From Tillus elongatus (taxonomy: Eukaryota > Arthropoda > Insecta > Coleoptera > Cleridae), in assembly GCA_964006375.1 (NCBI GenBank), contig OZ023265.1:173235443-173299442 (forward strand): 64,000 bases of DNA, given 5' to 3'. The notes below the pieces were generated by a model. That model did not search any database, was not told the origin of the DNA, and saw only the letters and a list, made by a program, of their open reading frames with translations. A program made the translations under genes and the position numbers. This document shows, in pieces, positions 31,836 to 42,580 of this stretch; positions within the stretch are counted from its first letter, which is position 1; every line of letters starts with the position of its first letter.

Positions 31836-31925
31836 AGTGCCCATATACATACCACTAGAAACAATAAAAGTTATACAAGTCTGTGGCCAATGGACCTAAC
31901 GGTTCGAAACCAAAAAAAAAACAAT

Positions 31926-31933
<8 letters not shown>

Positions 31934-31995
<62 letters not shown>
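31934..31995. repeat. (TA)n microsatellite
   Basis: Pure TA run abutting the left end of the transposon at 31996. Confidence 0.98.
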
Positions 31996-31998
<3 letters not shown>

Positions 31999-32411
31999 GG
32001 TTTCTCACCGCAGCCGTTCGTTAGAAGTTTTCGTGGTTAGAAATAACTTAGAATTCTGAATTTTTGGACTTCTGGGTTATTGAAAATTCTCCTTCATTTT
32101 AAAATATTTTTAAGATCATACCACTTCCGGTTATTCCGGAAGTCGCCATTAACTTTCTTATTTTAAATATAACACCCGGTATATTATTCCATTTTTGGAT
32201 TGCTGAGAAAATTTCGTGATGGGTTTCATCAGGTTTTCCTATACTTATTTTCAACTGTTTCTTAGATATCTTTATTCTTTTGATAATTTTGAAAGATGTA
32301 GCCTTATTTTCAACACTGTGCCTTTCACCCATTTTCGACTATTTGTAAACGCTTCTGGGGTAGACGGAAGCAAAAGAATTATACTTTCGAAATCCATGCT
32401 CACAATTGATA

Positions 32412-33149
32412 CCAACTGTTTGCTCTGTCACGTGGAGGTAGAGCATTTAAGAAATCACTAACAAACCTTCTGAATATCTCCAGATATCTAGCCCCATTCA
32501 AATTTTCATCATACACTTGATATGTCACTCTATTGTCCACAAGTAAACAAAAAACATTAAAACTAAAGTGGTCCTGGTGATTTTGTTCCCTTATGACATG
32601 TGGATTTTTTTGTGCCCCGTGGTGATTATTCCGGCGATTTATTATTCATTTCCTGCTAAATTTGGATTCATCAGTCAACATAATCTTATAAAGAAATCTC
32701 GGATCTTCGGTCATTTTTATGCACATGAACTCGCAAAAGTCGACTCGTCTTGCCTCATCACCAGGACGTAATCCGTGCACAGTTATTTCAGAAAAAGGAT
32801 GCATTTTATGTTTTCTTAATATTCTGTGGATTGATGCTCTTGAAATACCCAACTCCAGCGCTGCTCCTGAAGTTGAACTACGTGGATAAGCTTGAAAATA
32901 AGCCAATACATTCACCTCGTTATCTTCATTATCAATTAAGGGCTTTAGGTGATGTCGAGTTGCCCTTACACTGCCAGTTTCCATAAATCGAGCTTCGATT
33001 CTTGCGAATTTCCCGAGAGTAATTGTTGGTAGGTCCGGATATCGTTCGTTAAATAATCTGCATGTTCTTCTGACAATTCGTCCACATTCACCATGCATAT
33101 AAAACAAATTTAACATATCATTATTGGAATACTCTTCAATATTCTCCAT
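32412..33149 (-). pseudogene. mariner-type transposase, 3'-truncated
   Basis: The open part (32646-33149) begins MENIEEYSNNDMLNLFY and has a bipartite helix-turn-helix region ending ISRASIHRILRKHKMHPF. The first catalytic Asp is in IMLTDESKF. A stop follows, but the frame is readable further: NHHGAQKNPH, GARYLEIFRRFVSDFLNALP, PRDRANSWYQ. It is cut at the internal edge of the left terminal repeat exactly where the second catalytic Asp motif (QDGAPPH in relatives) should come. The catalytic triad is therefore incomplete. Confidence 0.8.
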
Positions 33150-33378
33150 TATAAACTGTACTTTGTGAGATAATACTGCTTTGACATATTTTCAGCATTG
33201 TTTCAAATCCTGTCAAAATCAAGGCTTATTAGAGAAGCAAGCGATGTTTCGGTTTCTGCCAAAAATCACATTAAAATAAAAAATATGGATTCACAAGATA
33301 ACCGCTGGAAATAGGTATAGGGAACCTTTTAGCGAATCGATTTAGAATCAAATTCTCCATCCGACCATCTAATAATAT

Positions 33379-33462
33379 ACAGGGTGTTGCATTTGACATA
33401 ACAAACTTTTTCAACTTTGAAAATGATGTAATTGGTCATAGAATTTGGGACACCCTGTATGC
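33379..33462. mobile_element. small MITE with TACAGGGTGT / ACACCCTGTA ends
   Basis: TACAGGGTGTTGCATTTGAC at 33379 and GGGACACCCTGTA ending at 33460 form short inverted ends of an ~82-bp insertion inside the transposon. No coding capacity. Confidence 0.6.
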
Positions 33463-33875
33463 GATACATCAATTGTGAGCATGGGTTTCGAAAGTATAAT
33501 TCTTTTGTTTCCGTCTCCCCAGAAGCGTTTACAAATAGTCGAAAATGGGTGAAAGGCACAGTGTTGAAAATAAGGCTTCTTTCAAAATTATCAAAAGAAT
33601 CAAGATATCTAAGAAACAGTTGAAAGTAAGTATAGGAAAACCTGATGAAACCCATCATGAAATTTTCTCAGCAATCCAAAAATGGAATAATATACCGGGT
33701 GTTCTATTTAAAACAAGAAAGCTAATGGCGACTTCCGGAATAACCGGAAGTGGTATGATCTTGAAAATATTTTAAAATGAAAGAGAATTTTGAATAACCC
33801 AGGAGTCCAAAAATTCAGAAGTCTAAGCTATTTCTAACAACGAAAACTTCTAACGAACGGCTGCGGTGAGAAACC

Positions 33876-33878
<3 letters not shown>

Positions 33879-33946
<68 letters not shown>
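33879..33946. repeat. (TA)n microsatellite
   Basis: Pure TA run abutting the right end of the transposon. Confidence 0.98.
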
Positions 33947-33950
<4 letters not shown>

Positions 33951-34418
33951 TGATGAGCCTACAGAGTTTAAGAATTTGAGGTCAATTAGTCTGTTGCCAA
34001 TTTTATCAAGATTTTTGGAAAGGTTCTTTGCATGCAGCTGAGACAATATCTTGGCGAAAATAAGATCTTGCCGGATGTGCAGTATGGTTTCAGGCCAAAT
34101 GTTAGCTGTACGACAGCTCTATACAAACTTAATGATGACATTCTTTAATCCCGCAATGATGGCAAGTTTACTATACTGGTTCTTTTAGATTACACAAGAG
34201 CATTTCATACCATAAAACATGATGTTCTGGTAGACGTACTGCATTATATTGGGCTTGGTAGCGAGTCTGTTGGATTTCTGTCTACTTATCTCACTGGCAG
34301 GTCACAGCATGTAGAGTTGCGTGGCAATGTTTCCTCTGCAGTTGTAGTGAGTAGAGGTGTGCCCCAGGGTTCAATCCTTGGCCCGCTTTTATTTACGATT
34401 TATACACACATTTTTCCA

Positions 34419-34481
<63 letters not shown>

Positions 34482-34482
34482 T

Positions 34483-34557
<75 letters not shown>

Positions 34558-34860
34558 CTGTCGCATACATATGTATGCTGACGATACATAGCTTTAATAT
34601 TCATTTCCAAAGTCACAGCTGCATGAGGCACTCAGTAGGATAAATGATGATTTGAGGTTGGTGTGTGAACTATCGTTGGATCACTCATTGCATTTGAATG
34701 CAAAAAAGTCTGCAGCAATAATTTTTGGTCATAAATCATGTATTGATATTATAAGGTCGCAAATATTACTGCGAATCAATGGGGAGCCGATACCATTGCT
34801 TGAAGAAGTTAGGAATCTTGGCCTTATCGTGGACTCTACCTTCAGATATCGTCTGTCTTA
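33947..34860 (+). pseudogene. Jockey-type LINE reverse transcriptase fragment interrupted by (TA)n
   Basis: Readable blocks with frameshifts: LRSISLLPILSRFLER, VQYGFRPNVSCTTALYKLND, LVLLDYTRAFHTIKHDVL (first catalytic Asp block), [17 protein letters not shown], then after the microsatellite MYADDT (catalytic YADD, 34573-34590) and LHLNAKKSAAIIFGH, LGLIVDSTFRYR. These are RT blocks 1-7 of a Jockey/CR1-group LINE. Stops are frequent in the first half. It ends abruptly in unrelated DNA at 34860. Confidence 0.85.
34423..34553. repeat. (TA)n microsatellite grown inside the LINE RT
   Basis: About 130 bp of TA with small interruptions (TATAAATA, ATAATATA), lying exactly between RT blocks GPLLFTIY and YADDT. 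Confidence 0.95.
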
Positions 34861-35579
34861 AACCATTTTGTAAACTTGATTCTGAAAATATTTTTTTGTG
34901 TGTCTGTCGGTCGATAGGTCTGTCAGCCTGTACGCCTGTCTCTTAGTAGGCGCGATAATTTTCGAACGAATTGAAATACAATTTTTAAATTTGTTATCCA
35001 GTTAGCGCCCAACAAAGAAACGCTTCGAATTGTTTAAACGCTTCGAATTGTTTTTGGGTAAGATCACTTGAGGGGGTAGGGGACAAATATGGGGTAATTT
35101 TGTGAAAATTGCCCCTTTTTCGATTAAACTCGAGTAATATAACGTTTCAGAAGTTTATGTGTACAGGAAAACAACCTAAATTAATTTCATAAGAATGTCT
35201 TTCTGAGGAGAGTAAATTATCACAGCTTTGTGGAAGTTTTGATACAATTTGCAGCACAATTTAACATGGTTTACTTGTAGAATATATTTTATTGCTTACA
35301 GTGGTTTCATATATTCTCTGTATTTAAAGAACCTTATTACCTCTAACTTTAGCGTTAACACGATTGACTTTTTAAAACAATTTTTATTAACTATTACAAA
35401 AATACACAAGTTATACATATAAAATATTAATAATAAAATACTGATATCAACATAAATGTGATATAAAATTGCGTAGCAACGAAATTATTCAGACTAAACT
35501 GTGACGAGAAGTGAACGCTGAGTCTTCGTGCTATGCCCTTTTATAATCGCACAGGGGAGCGTTTTGTCTTCCCTGCTCT
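34861..35579. other. AT-rich DNA; contains an empty-site relative of the LTR insertion
   Basis: No gene. GTAGAATATATTTTATTGC (35277-35295) followed by TTACAGTGGTTTCATATATT matches the joined flanks of the LTR element at 24165 and 30772. The 35340-35530 stretch resembles 41757-41900 and may be an old LTR fragment. Confidence 0.5.
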
Positions 35580-37364
35580 CTTGCCTAGTCGCGGACGGCT
35601 TCCTAAGAGACTCTTAGGACGGGGGTACGAGGTACAGGGCTATGTGGACGAGATTGTCATTATAGTCCGAGAAAATGTTACACAGTCAGTATGGGAGAGC
35701 ATGCAGATAGCACTAAAAGTGGTGGAAAGGTGGACGGTTAGCCAAGGGCTCGGGGTGAGTCTCGAGAAAGCCACCGTCATACCATTTACGAGGGGGGAAG
35801 TAGGAGGACCACAAAACTCTCACTCTATGTGGTCGAAACATTCCGATGGCCAGTAAGGTAAAATATCTTGGGGTCGTATTGAACTCTAAGCTAACCTGGC
35901 CACGTTGAAAAAATACTGCGCAAGGCAGTTATAACCCTAGCCGTCATTAGGCGGATATATGGAAAAACGTTGGGACTGCGACCTAGTATAGCCCATTGGC
36001 TGTACACAGGCCTGGTCAGACCATCATTACCATACGAAATCCAGTGCCAAACGAAAACTGGGCAAGATCCAAAGAAAGGCTTGCCTCGGCATCACAGGGG
36101 CCATGACCTCAACCCTAACAGCCGCTATGGAGGTGTTGCTGGATCTGCCCCCCATATACTTTGTTATTATGAGGGATGCTAGGATAAGACTATACAGACT
36201 GGCCTGCAATAATAGATTGAAGTCCAGCCCAGGCTGCAGGGGCCACTGCAAGATTCAGGTGATCGTGACGGAGCCCATGTTTGAAATGAGGTCAGACTTC
36301 GCGATCCCTCGAATCTGTAGGGAAAATAAGTGTAGAGTGGTAATCCCCGACCGCGAGGCATAGCGGGGGAGACGCCGGGCTTACCACGGGACGCGCTCGT
36401 CTGGTTCACCAACGGATACGACGGGAAGCGTGGGACGAGAGCAGGCGTTTTTTCAGAAGGACCGAGGGTCTTTCAGGCCGAAATGTACGCAATCTTCCAC
36501 TGCGTGCGAAAGAACAAGAGGAGGGGCTACACTAACAAAAGGATCCTCATAGCCATAGATAGACAGGCAGCCCTTAAGGTCGTAAGTAGCCCACGGGTAA
36601 TTCCAGGCTGGTAAATGAATGCCGAGACTAGACGAGCGACTTGGCTGGGCAAATGAGGTCACCTTCATCTGGTTGCCGGGTCACTCTGCGGCAAAATGGA
36701 ATGAAAAAGCTGACAGTCTCGCGAAGAGGTGATCAGCAGAACCATTTATGGGACCAGAAACGGTCCTGGGCGTATCGAGAGGCACTGCTAGGGGAACCAT
36801 CAAGACCTGGGTCAGGTCCGGTCAGGTAAGGTATGCCAGCATAAGGCATACTGGGCAGATTGTCCAGGGCTCAGACATGGGAAGATACTAATTGGGGATC
36901 CCGGTTCAAAGAGATCTGTGGAGCTGCTAAATCTTAGCAGAGGACAGTCCAGGAACATAACAGAACTCTTGATGGGACATATGGCTGTCAAGAAACACCT
37001 GCATAAAATTGGGCGGTTCGAGGGGGATCTGGCATGCAGACTCTGCGGCGAGGGGGGGGGGACCAGCCCAGCACATCTTATGCGAGTGTAGAGCTCTGGA
37101 CCGCAAAAGACAACTGATCTACGGACAGCCTAGGCCGGAGACAAAGCAATATGAAACTTCACCCTATCAATTGCTGTGCAGACTAGTAAGGCACAGTAAT
37201 TTTGGAATGGGTGGAGTAGAAAAGACAAAGGGCATGCACAGTGAGCCAAAGGCTGTGGTGCTATCGGGACGGCAAAGACGCGGACGAGCTCTAAGGGAAA
37301 AAAACGTATCTGGCCAGATTAAATATTTGCTTATGGTTATTTTTAAGAAGATTTACATATAAGA
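35580..37364 (+). pseudogene. LOA/R1-type LINE 3' half: RT end, RNase H and Cys/His tail
   Basis: In order: GYVDEIVIIVRENV (RT active-site block, Asp changed to Glu in the YxDD box), TVSQGLGVSLEKATVIPFTR, KYLGVVLNSKLTW (35870-35900, shifted frame), GLRPSIAHWLYTGLVRPSLP, an RNase H domain with WFTNGYDGKRG and VFQAEMYAI.. (catalytic residues partly replaced), FIWLPGHSAAKWNEKADSLA (last RNase H block), and AQHILCECRALDRKRQLIYG. Many frameshifts. The 3' part is nearly identical to 17155-17345. Closest layout in the window is the intact LINE at 48.9-54.8 kb. Confidence 0.85.
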
Positions 37365-40213
37365 CATTTCGAAATTCATTATTGAAGGATTGAAGCATTT
37401 TTAACTTGACTAATATACATCTATATCACGTTTTATGCCCTAAATAATTAATAAAAATTAATTGTTGTGTTTTACTTTTGTTAATTTTTTGTAAGAAAAT
37501 TCCTAACCAAGTTTTTCCCAAGCTCAACAGCTCTATACTTATAACAATATCGAGGTACTGTATTAACAACTATTGATTTTGAGCATCAGATTTTGCATTG
37601 AAAGTCTGAAAATTATAAGCTTTTCGTCAAAATCAGCCCTAGAAGAGTGAGTATTCGCTTTAATTACCCTTTCCTTCTCTTAATTGCAACATCATTGTCT
37701 TTAACTAGTTGAGTAACCTTAGAAAAATCAGAAAATGTCGTTACAAAATCTTTTTTGAAGGTGAACAATACTGACATAAATTCTAAATTTTCAACTCAAT
37801 AATAAGTGTTTTCTTTGAGGCCATTAAGGTGGGAAACCAACTTAAAAAGGGGTTGAGGATGTTTCAATGTACTTTGTAAAATTTATGTTAATAAATAAAT
37901 AAATATATCAAGGGACCTGTCGCCGTCTTTAAACAGTTTATATCGCATGTTAAAATTTAGTTTGTGAAAAGTACACTTGGAAAACCCAAATCACAACACA
38001 TTTTAAAAAACCTGACGATAATTTGTGAACAGCATATTCGCACTTTACACTTTATATAATACATTAAAAATTATGTATGCACTAGTAAAAATATTTTCCA
38101 CTTTAAAGTTGAGATGATTTCTTAGAAAAATCAGTTTGAATCGTAAACAAAAATATTCCTTTTGTTCTGCAATAAGACAGTTGTAAATATGTATGAATAC
38201 GTCTCGACATGAGCTGCAGAATAATATCCAAGAGTAAAACTATTGGAGCGTGTATCTATTCAGATTCTCTCTTATATAAGAACTGAGAATGTTCTTCTGA
38301 AAACATTTACGTCGACAAATCCCTGGGTAGTCTTCTCATCTATTTAGCTTGCCTCAGACTCCTCCACGTCTTTATTGGAATAGATATGATGATATGAACT
38401 TTGTCGATAGAACACAGGAGTTCACTACGCTTGAGTTTATTGAATTCTCCCCATTAAAATAACTCTGTTTCCACAGTCGCATAAAGAAGCCACCTAACAT
38501 TTATTTAGTTGTCGTCGCTACAGTCTACTATTCAACCGAACGTTCTTGTAATCCGAATTCGTCGTTGGAATTGCTGGGTTTTTTGACTTTGCAATAAACG
38601 TTAATCCAGATTCATATGTAAATGTAAATTCTATGTCTACGGTACACAAGGTCCTTAGCTTTTTTGTTTTAAAAAAGTTTCATGGAAAAATTTAGCCTAT
38701 CGCAACTTGAAAACTTTGGAAAAAATTTTTGGAGTTAGCAATGCGTTAGAGTAGCGAATTTGCATAAGAATTGTACACTATTATTATACGGCATATTAGT
38801 AAAGTTAATACTTTAAACTTACACAGACCTTGAAGGTCGATTTCAAACGTCCTAGTACGCGCACATTTGTAGAATTCTGTCGAAAGTGTTACCATCGATA
38901 CCTCTCTGTTATAAAAAAATCTTGCGTTCTAACTCCTTTTGAGAAAAATGCCCAAAACTCAATTTTATATGAAGCTAAGGAAATAAATTTTGCTATATCT
39001 GTAGATGATGCAAGTCTTTTTAAAAGAAACTTGTATTACAAATTTCATTAAAGCTATACAAAAGATTTTCAGAAGGAAACTTAATTCATATTTAGAAAAG
39101 TAAAGTATCTGCCAAACTATAAACGTAGCAGTCATTTTTCCTTATTATTCGTCAGTATGATTTCGTTTTAGTCAACCTAATCAAATCGGTTTTTTCAATA
39201 TCGACAATAATAAAATTATAATATCAGACTCAAAGGTGACAAACTTATTCAGGCGTGTTAAACAAAAATTAGATCTTGTTCAAAACGTATGAAATCTGTG
39301 TACTATTGTTACTCTAAATGTCAAAATAAAACACAAAAAAAACTGGCACTCACCAAGCTGAAATCGATCGCGCAACCTACTGCTTAGGAGAATGTACTAA
39401 CGTTTTATTTGCGTGATCGGCTTCATGCCCGGGATATTATATTCAGAGTATACGTAACAAACAATTACCTAATTATTAGAATTACCAATGAAACACATCC
39501 CACGACTGTTTCGGTCTTATATGACGTCTTATGTTAAAATTTAAAGGTAAAAAAAAAACTATTTTAGAATTATTTTTTATAGAGACTTGGCTTGATTTTG
39601 TTTACATTTATACTATATTATCCGACAGCATACTATATCTATGCTGCGCTAAAACTGTATTTGAGGCCGTTCATTAGGCCATAAATATAGTGTCTTTTAT
39701 TAATTGATTGAATCCCCCTGTTAAATAACAATCACTTGTCAAATTTTTCATTTCATGTCGTCTTGTCATTTTCCATAATTGCGGACGAGCTTTTACGATT
39801 GTTGGTTCGGGTAGTATATTTTACGCCTGGTATATATTTAGTTTAGTTACCGTTGATGTATAATTTATACCTGTTGTATGAATCAATCTACGCGTGGCAG
39901 TTGACTACTCTGTCTGTCAGGCATTGAAGTTTAAGCACTAAGTCGTCTCAACACATGATTTTATTTTAAATTTGGCAAAAACTTTAAATATTATGTACCA
40001 AATTACTTAGCATTAACAAGATATGTTTACTTTCACTATTTCTAGCCACATGTATAGTCTCATTCCAGTTACTCCGATACTTACAAAAATTTAGCGTTTT
40101 CAAAAAGTTTTCCCTGATTTTCCAACGGAAATACTTGAGCATAAAGGCTGATTAACGAACTCGACCTCGGTTTTCGCCCAAACAAGATTTTTGCCACGTT
40201 TTATTGCAATTAG
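37365..40213. other. AT-rich DNA with small repeat scraps, no gene seen
   Basis: It contains a PLE terminal-repeat scrap (37967-38020, AGTACACTTGG..CCTGACGATA, ending before the CTGATGA half) and a family-A scrap near 38735 (AATGCGTTAGAGTAGCGAAT). The 73-codon frame 38830-39051 has no recognisable family. Confidence 0.55.
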
Positions 40214-40363
<150 letters not shown>

Positions 40364-40589
40364 ACATATAAAAATTTTAAGGGACCTTGGTTTTGGCTTC
40401 TAAGGACCCAAATTCGAGCTAATTTAAAGAAATATGCCCAAAAGCTTTTCATCGTGACCACTCTATTAGCGAATTTTTCGTAATGAAAACTCGCTGAACA
40501 CTTATTTGATTTTATTCATGTCATCATTCTGGTTGTTAGTTGTAAACTTTGGATTCACAAATTAACTAAGTGAAGATTAAGAAGCTGTG

Positions 40590-40700
40590 ATGAGCACTGA
40601 TAAGTACACTTGGAGAACTCAAATCGCTACAACACATTTAAAGAAAACTTCACGATCGCTTTAGTCACCAAGTTAGCATCATCAGAGGATTAGTAATCCT
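40590..40700 (-). ncRNA. Penelope-like terminal repeat fragment with hammerhead-like core (family 1)
   Basis: Minus strand: TCCT, CTGATGA (40679-40685, canonical), stem II GCTAACTTGGTGAC, TAAAGC for GAAAC, GATC loop, GTG for GTC, then GTTTTC..TTTAAATGTG. The following GAGTTCTCCAAGTGTACTTA is the family-1 end sequence. No PLE coding sequence is adjacent. Confidence 0.6.
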
Positions 40701-41660
40701 AAATTTTTGCCGCCTACAACAGTGTATATATTTTGCGCAGGCACCTGGCTTGTAAGATTGAGGATGGTTCAAACAAAGTAAAAATTTTTTACTGCTTGCT
40801 TGCCAGAAGGTTAACTCTACCAGAGTTGGGTATTTAACACTCGCACATTCCGATTGTTGCTTTCTCTAGTAAAGCGGTCGAACAACAAACTGGACATAGG
40901 TCGCTGGGCCGAATTCGTACAATTTTTATTATTATAATATAATCTGAAAATGTTTTTGTTTCCGCTGTTCACAAAATTATCCCTAGAGCTTTTACTGCAT
41001 TTTCATTCATCAATTTACATTAAGACCGCGGACGAGTTCTTAAATCAACTATAACGAATTTTTTTGCAAGCAAAAATATACAAAATATTTTTCAAGGCGC
41101 TATATTTTTGAAAGTGCTAGAGTAACTGGGATGATACTTTATATGTAGCTAGAAATTATGCAAATAACGCTCTGTTTTAATTTTTTTTAATGGTTTCTAA
41201 ATTGGGAGTTCTTCCAAATTAAAAACAAAATTTAAAAGACTTAAGTGGTTAAAGTCCAAAACAGAGTAGTTAGCTGTCGTGCGTAGATTGATAGATACTA
41301 CATGACCAAACAATACAAATAACACGGGTAACACATATTAGCCGAATTAGCGATCGATAAATCTCGGCCACTAAAAACCCGAACACCGTTGTCAACCCTA
41401 GGCCACAGCATTTAACATAATAAATAATTGCTTCTTATGCTGTGAATATGTCATTACGCGATAGTACATCCAGCCCACTCTCGCACGACGTCAGAATCAC
41501 ACATGACGTAAGATTAAAAATTATGTGATTGTAAAAGTTGCGTTTTAAAATACACCATATTCGTAGCTTGATGAACAGCTCCAATTAAAGTTTCAGACTG
41601 AAAATATAGCATACAGCGAAAAGATCAAGGTTCAAGGACGGTAATAATACCGCGTTAATA
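40701..41660. other. AT-rich DNA, no gene seen
   Basis: No recognised signal. Confidence 0.5.
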
Positions 41661-41661
41661 A

Positions 41662-41760
41662 CTACATGCAGCTCTCATAGTCGAGGGGTAACGTGTTCGC
41701 CCTGCAATTCAACTCAACTCAGCCACGGCCGGTGTGTGTTCTATTCCCGCAACTTAACTT
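41662..41760 (+). repeat. possible tRNA-like SINE head
   Basis: TAGTCGAGGGGTAACGTG fits a pol III box A, and GTGTTCTATTCCC about 60 bp later is a weak box B. No body or target duplication was identified. Confidence 0.35.
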
Positions 41761-42580
41761 CACGGTTAAGACGTTTGAATTTTTAAAACAATTTATTTAA
41801 TACTTTGAACAATCAATACTTAATTATTTAGTTACAAGAAAAATGAATAATATAATATACCAAAATAAGACGATCAACCTACATGTGATCTAATGTCTAT
41901 GCACTCGGTGTGCTAATGACTAACTCGGAACAAGAATGGACGGTTCTACCTCTGTGAGTAGCCTCTTTATAGTCTTCCCTCCAGGCGTGGCACTATTGTC
42001 TCTGGATAAACAAGGAATCTGCTGATGTAGATTCTCACAGTGATATTCCGTTCTACTTGCACTTTGAACCTGCAAAGTTCTTGGCTCCGTTAAGACGACG
42101 GCTGACTCAGCGGTTCTTACCGTGGGAAGTCGACATTGTATTATAACGGGCCATTGTTTGGGCTCCATTTATCTCGCAAGAGACACACGTAAGTTTTTCT
42201 TTTGCTTCACTTCAATATTTGGTAGAAACGACGGGGTGCAGGTTTCATACGTTTGGATCAAGATATCGTTTGAGTTTAAAACGCTGGTATAATTTTGTCA
42301 CATTTAAGTTTAAAATTCAGCAGAAGGTTTAGTGCTGATAAGATAATTTTTTTTTGGCGTTGGAAAATGGCTGCCACGTTTATAATTTGGCAGATACTTT
42401 ATTTTACTAAATATGGATTAGGTTTTCTTTTAGAAAGCTTTTGTAGTTTAAAAAAAATTGTAGTACAAGTTTCGTTTAAAGAAACTGGCTGTACCAAATT
42501 TTAATTTTATAACTTCATAGAAAATTATCTTTTAAGCATTTTTCTCAAAAGAAGCTAGAACACAAGATTAAAATGTTTTT
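41761..42580. other. AT-rich DNA, possibly including an old LTR on the minus strand
   Basis: Minus strand has CTATAAAGAGGCTAC (about 41960-41975) upstream of AAATAAATTG (41790-41800), an LTR-like promoter and poly(A) order. The 41757-41800 part resembles 35344-35390. No gag or pol is adjacent and no second LTR is seen. Confidence 0.3.

Larger units (their letters stand above)
31996..33878 (-). mobile_element. mariner-like transposon with ~410-bp terminal inverted repeats
   Basis: CAGGGTTTCTCACCGCAGCC at 31996 and its complement ending at 33878 begin inverted repeats of about 410 bp (31996-32412 and 33467-33878). Both ends abut (TA)n, consistent with a TA target. Inside lies a minus-strand transposase fragment and a small CACCCTGTA-ended insertion. 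Confidence 0.85.

Noticed and set aside
31864..31920. Another tRNA-like SINE after the 31.6-kb SINE (GGTTCGAAACC)
   Set aside because: Only a box B-like word followed by an A-rich run; no box A at the right distance and no duplication seen.
41920..42168. 82-codon minus-strand frame as a gene
   Set aside because: No recognisable domain, and it may lie in an old LTR; coding status unsupported.
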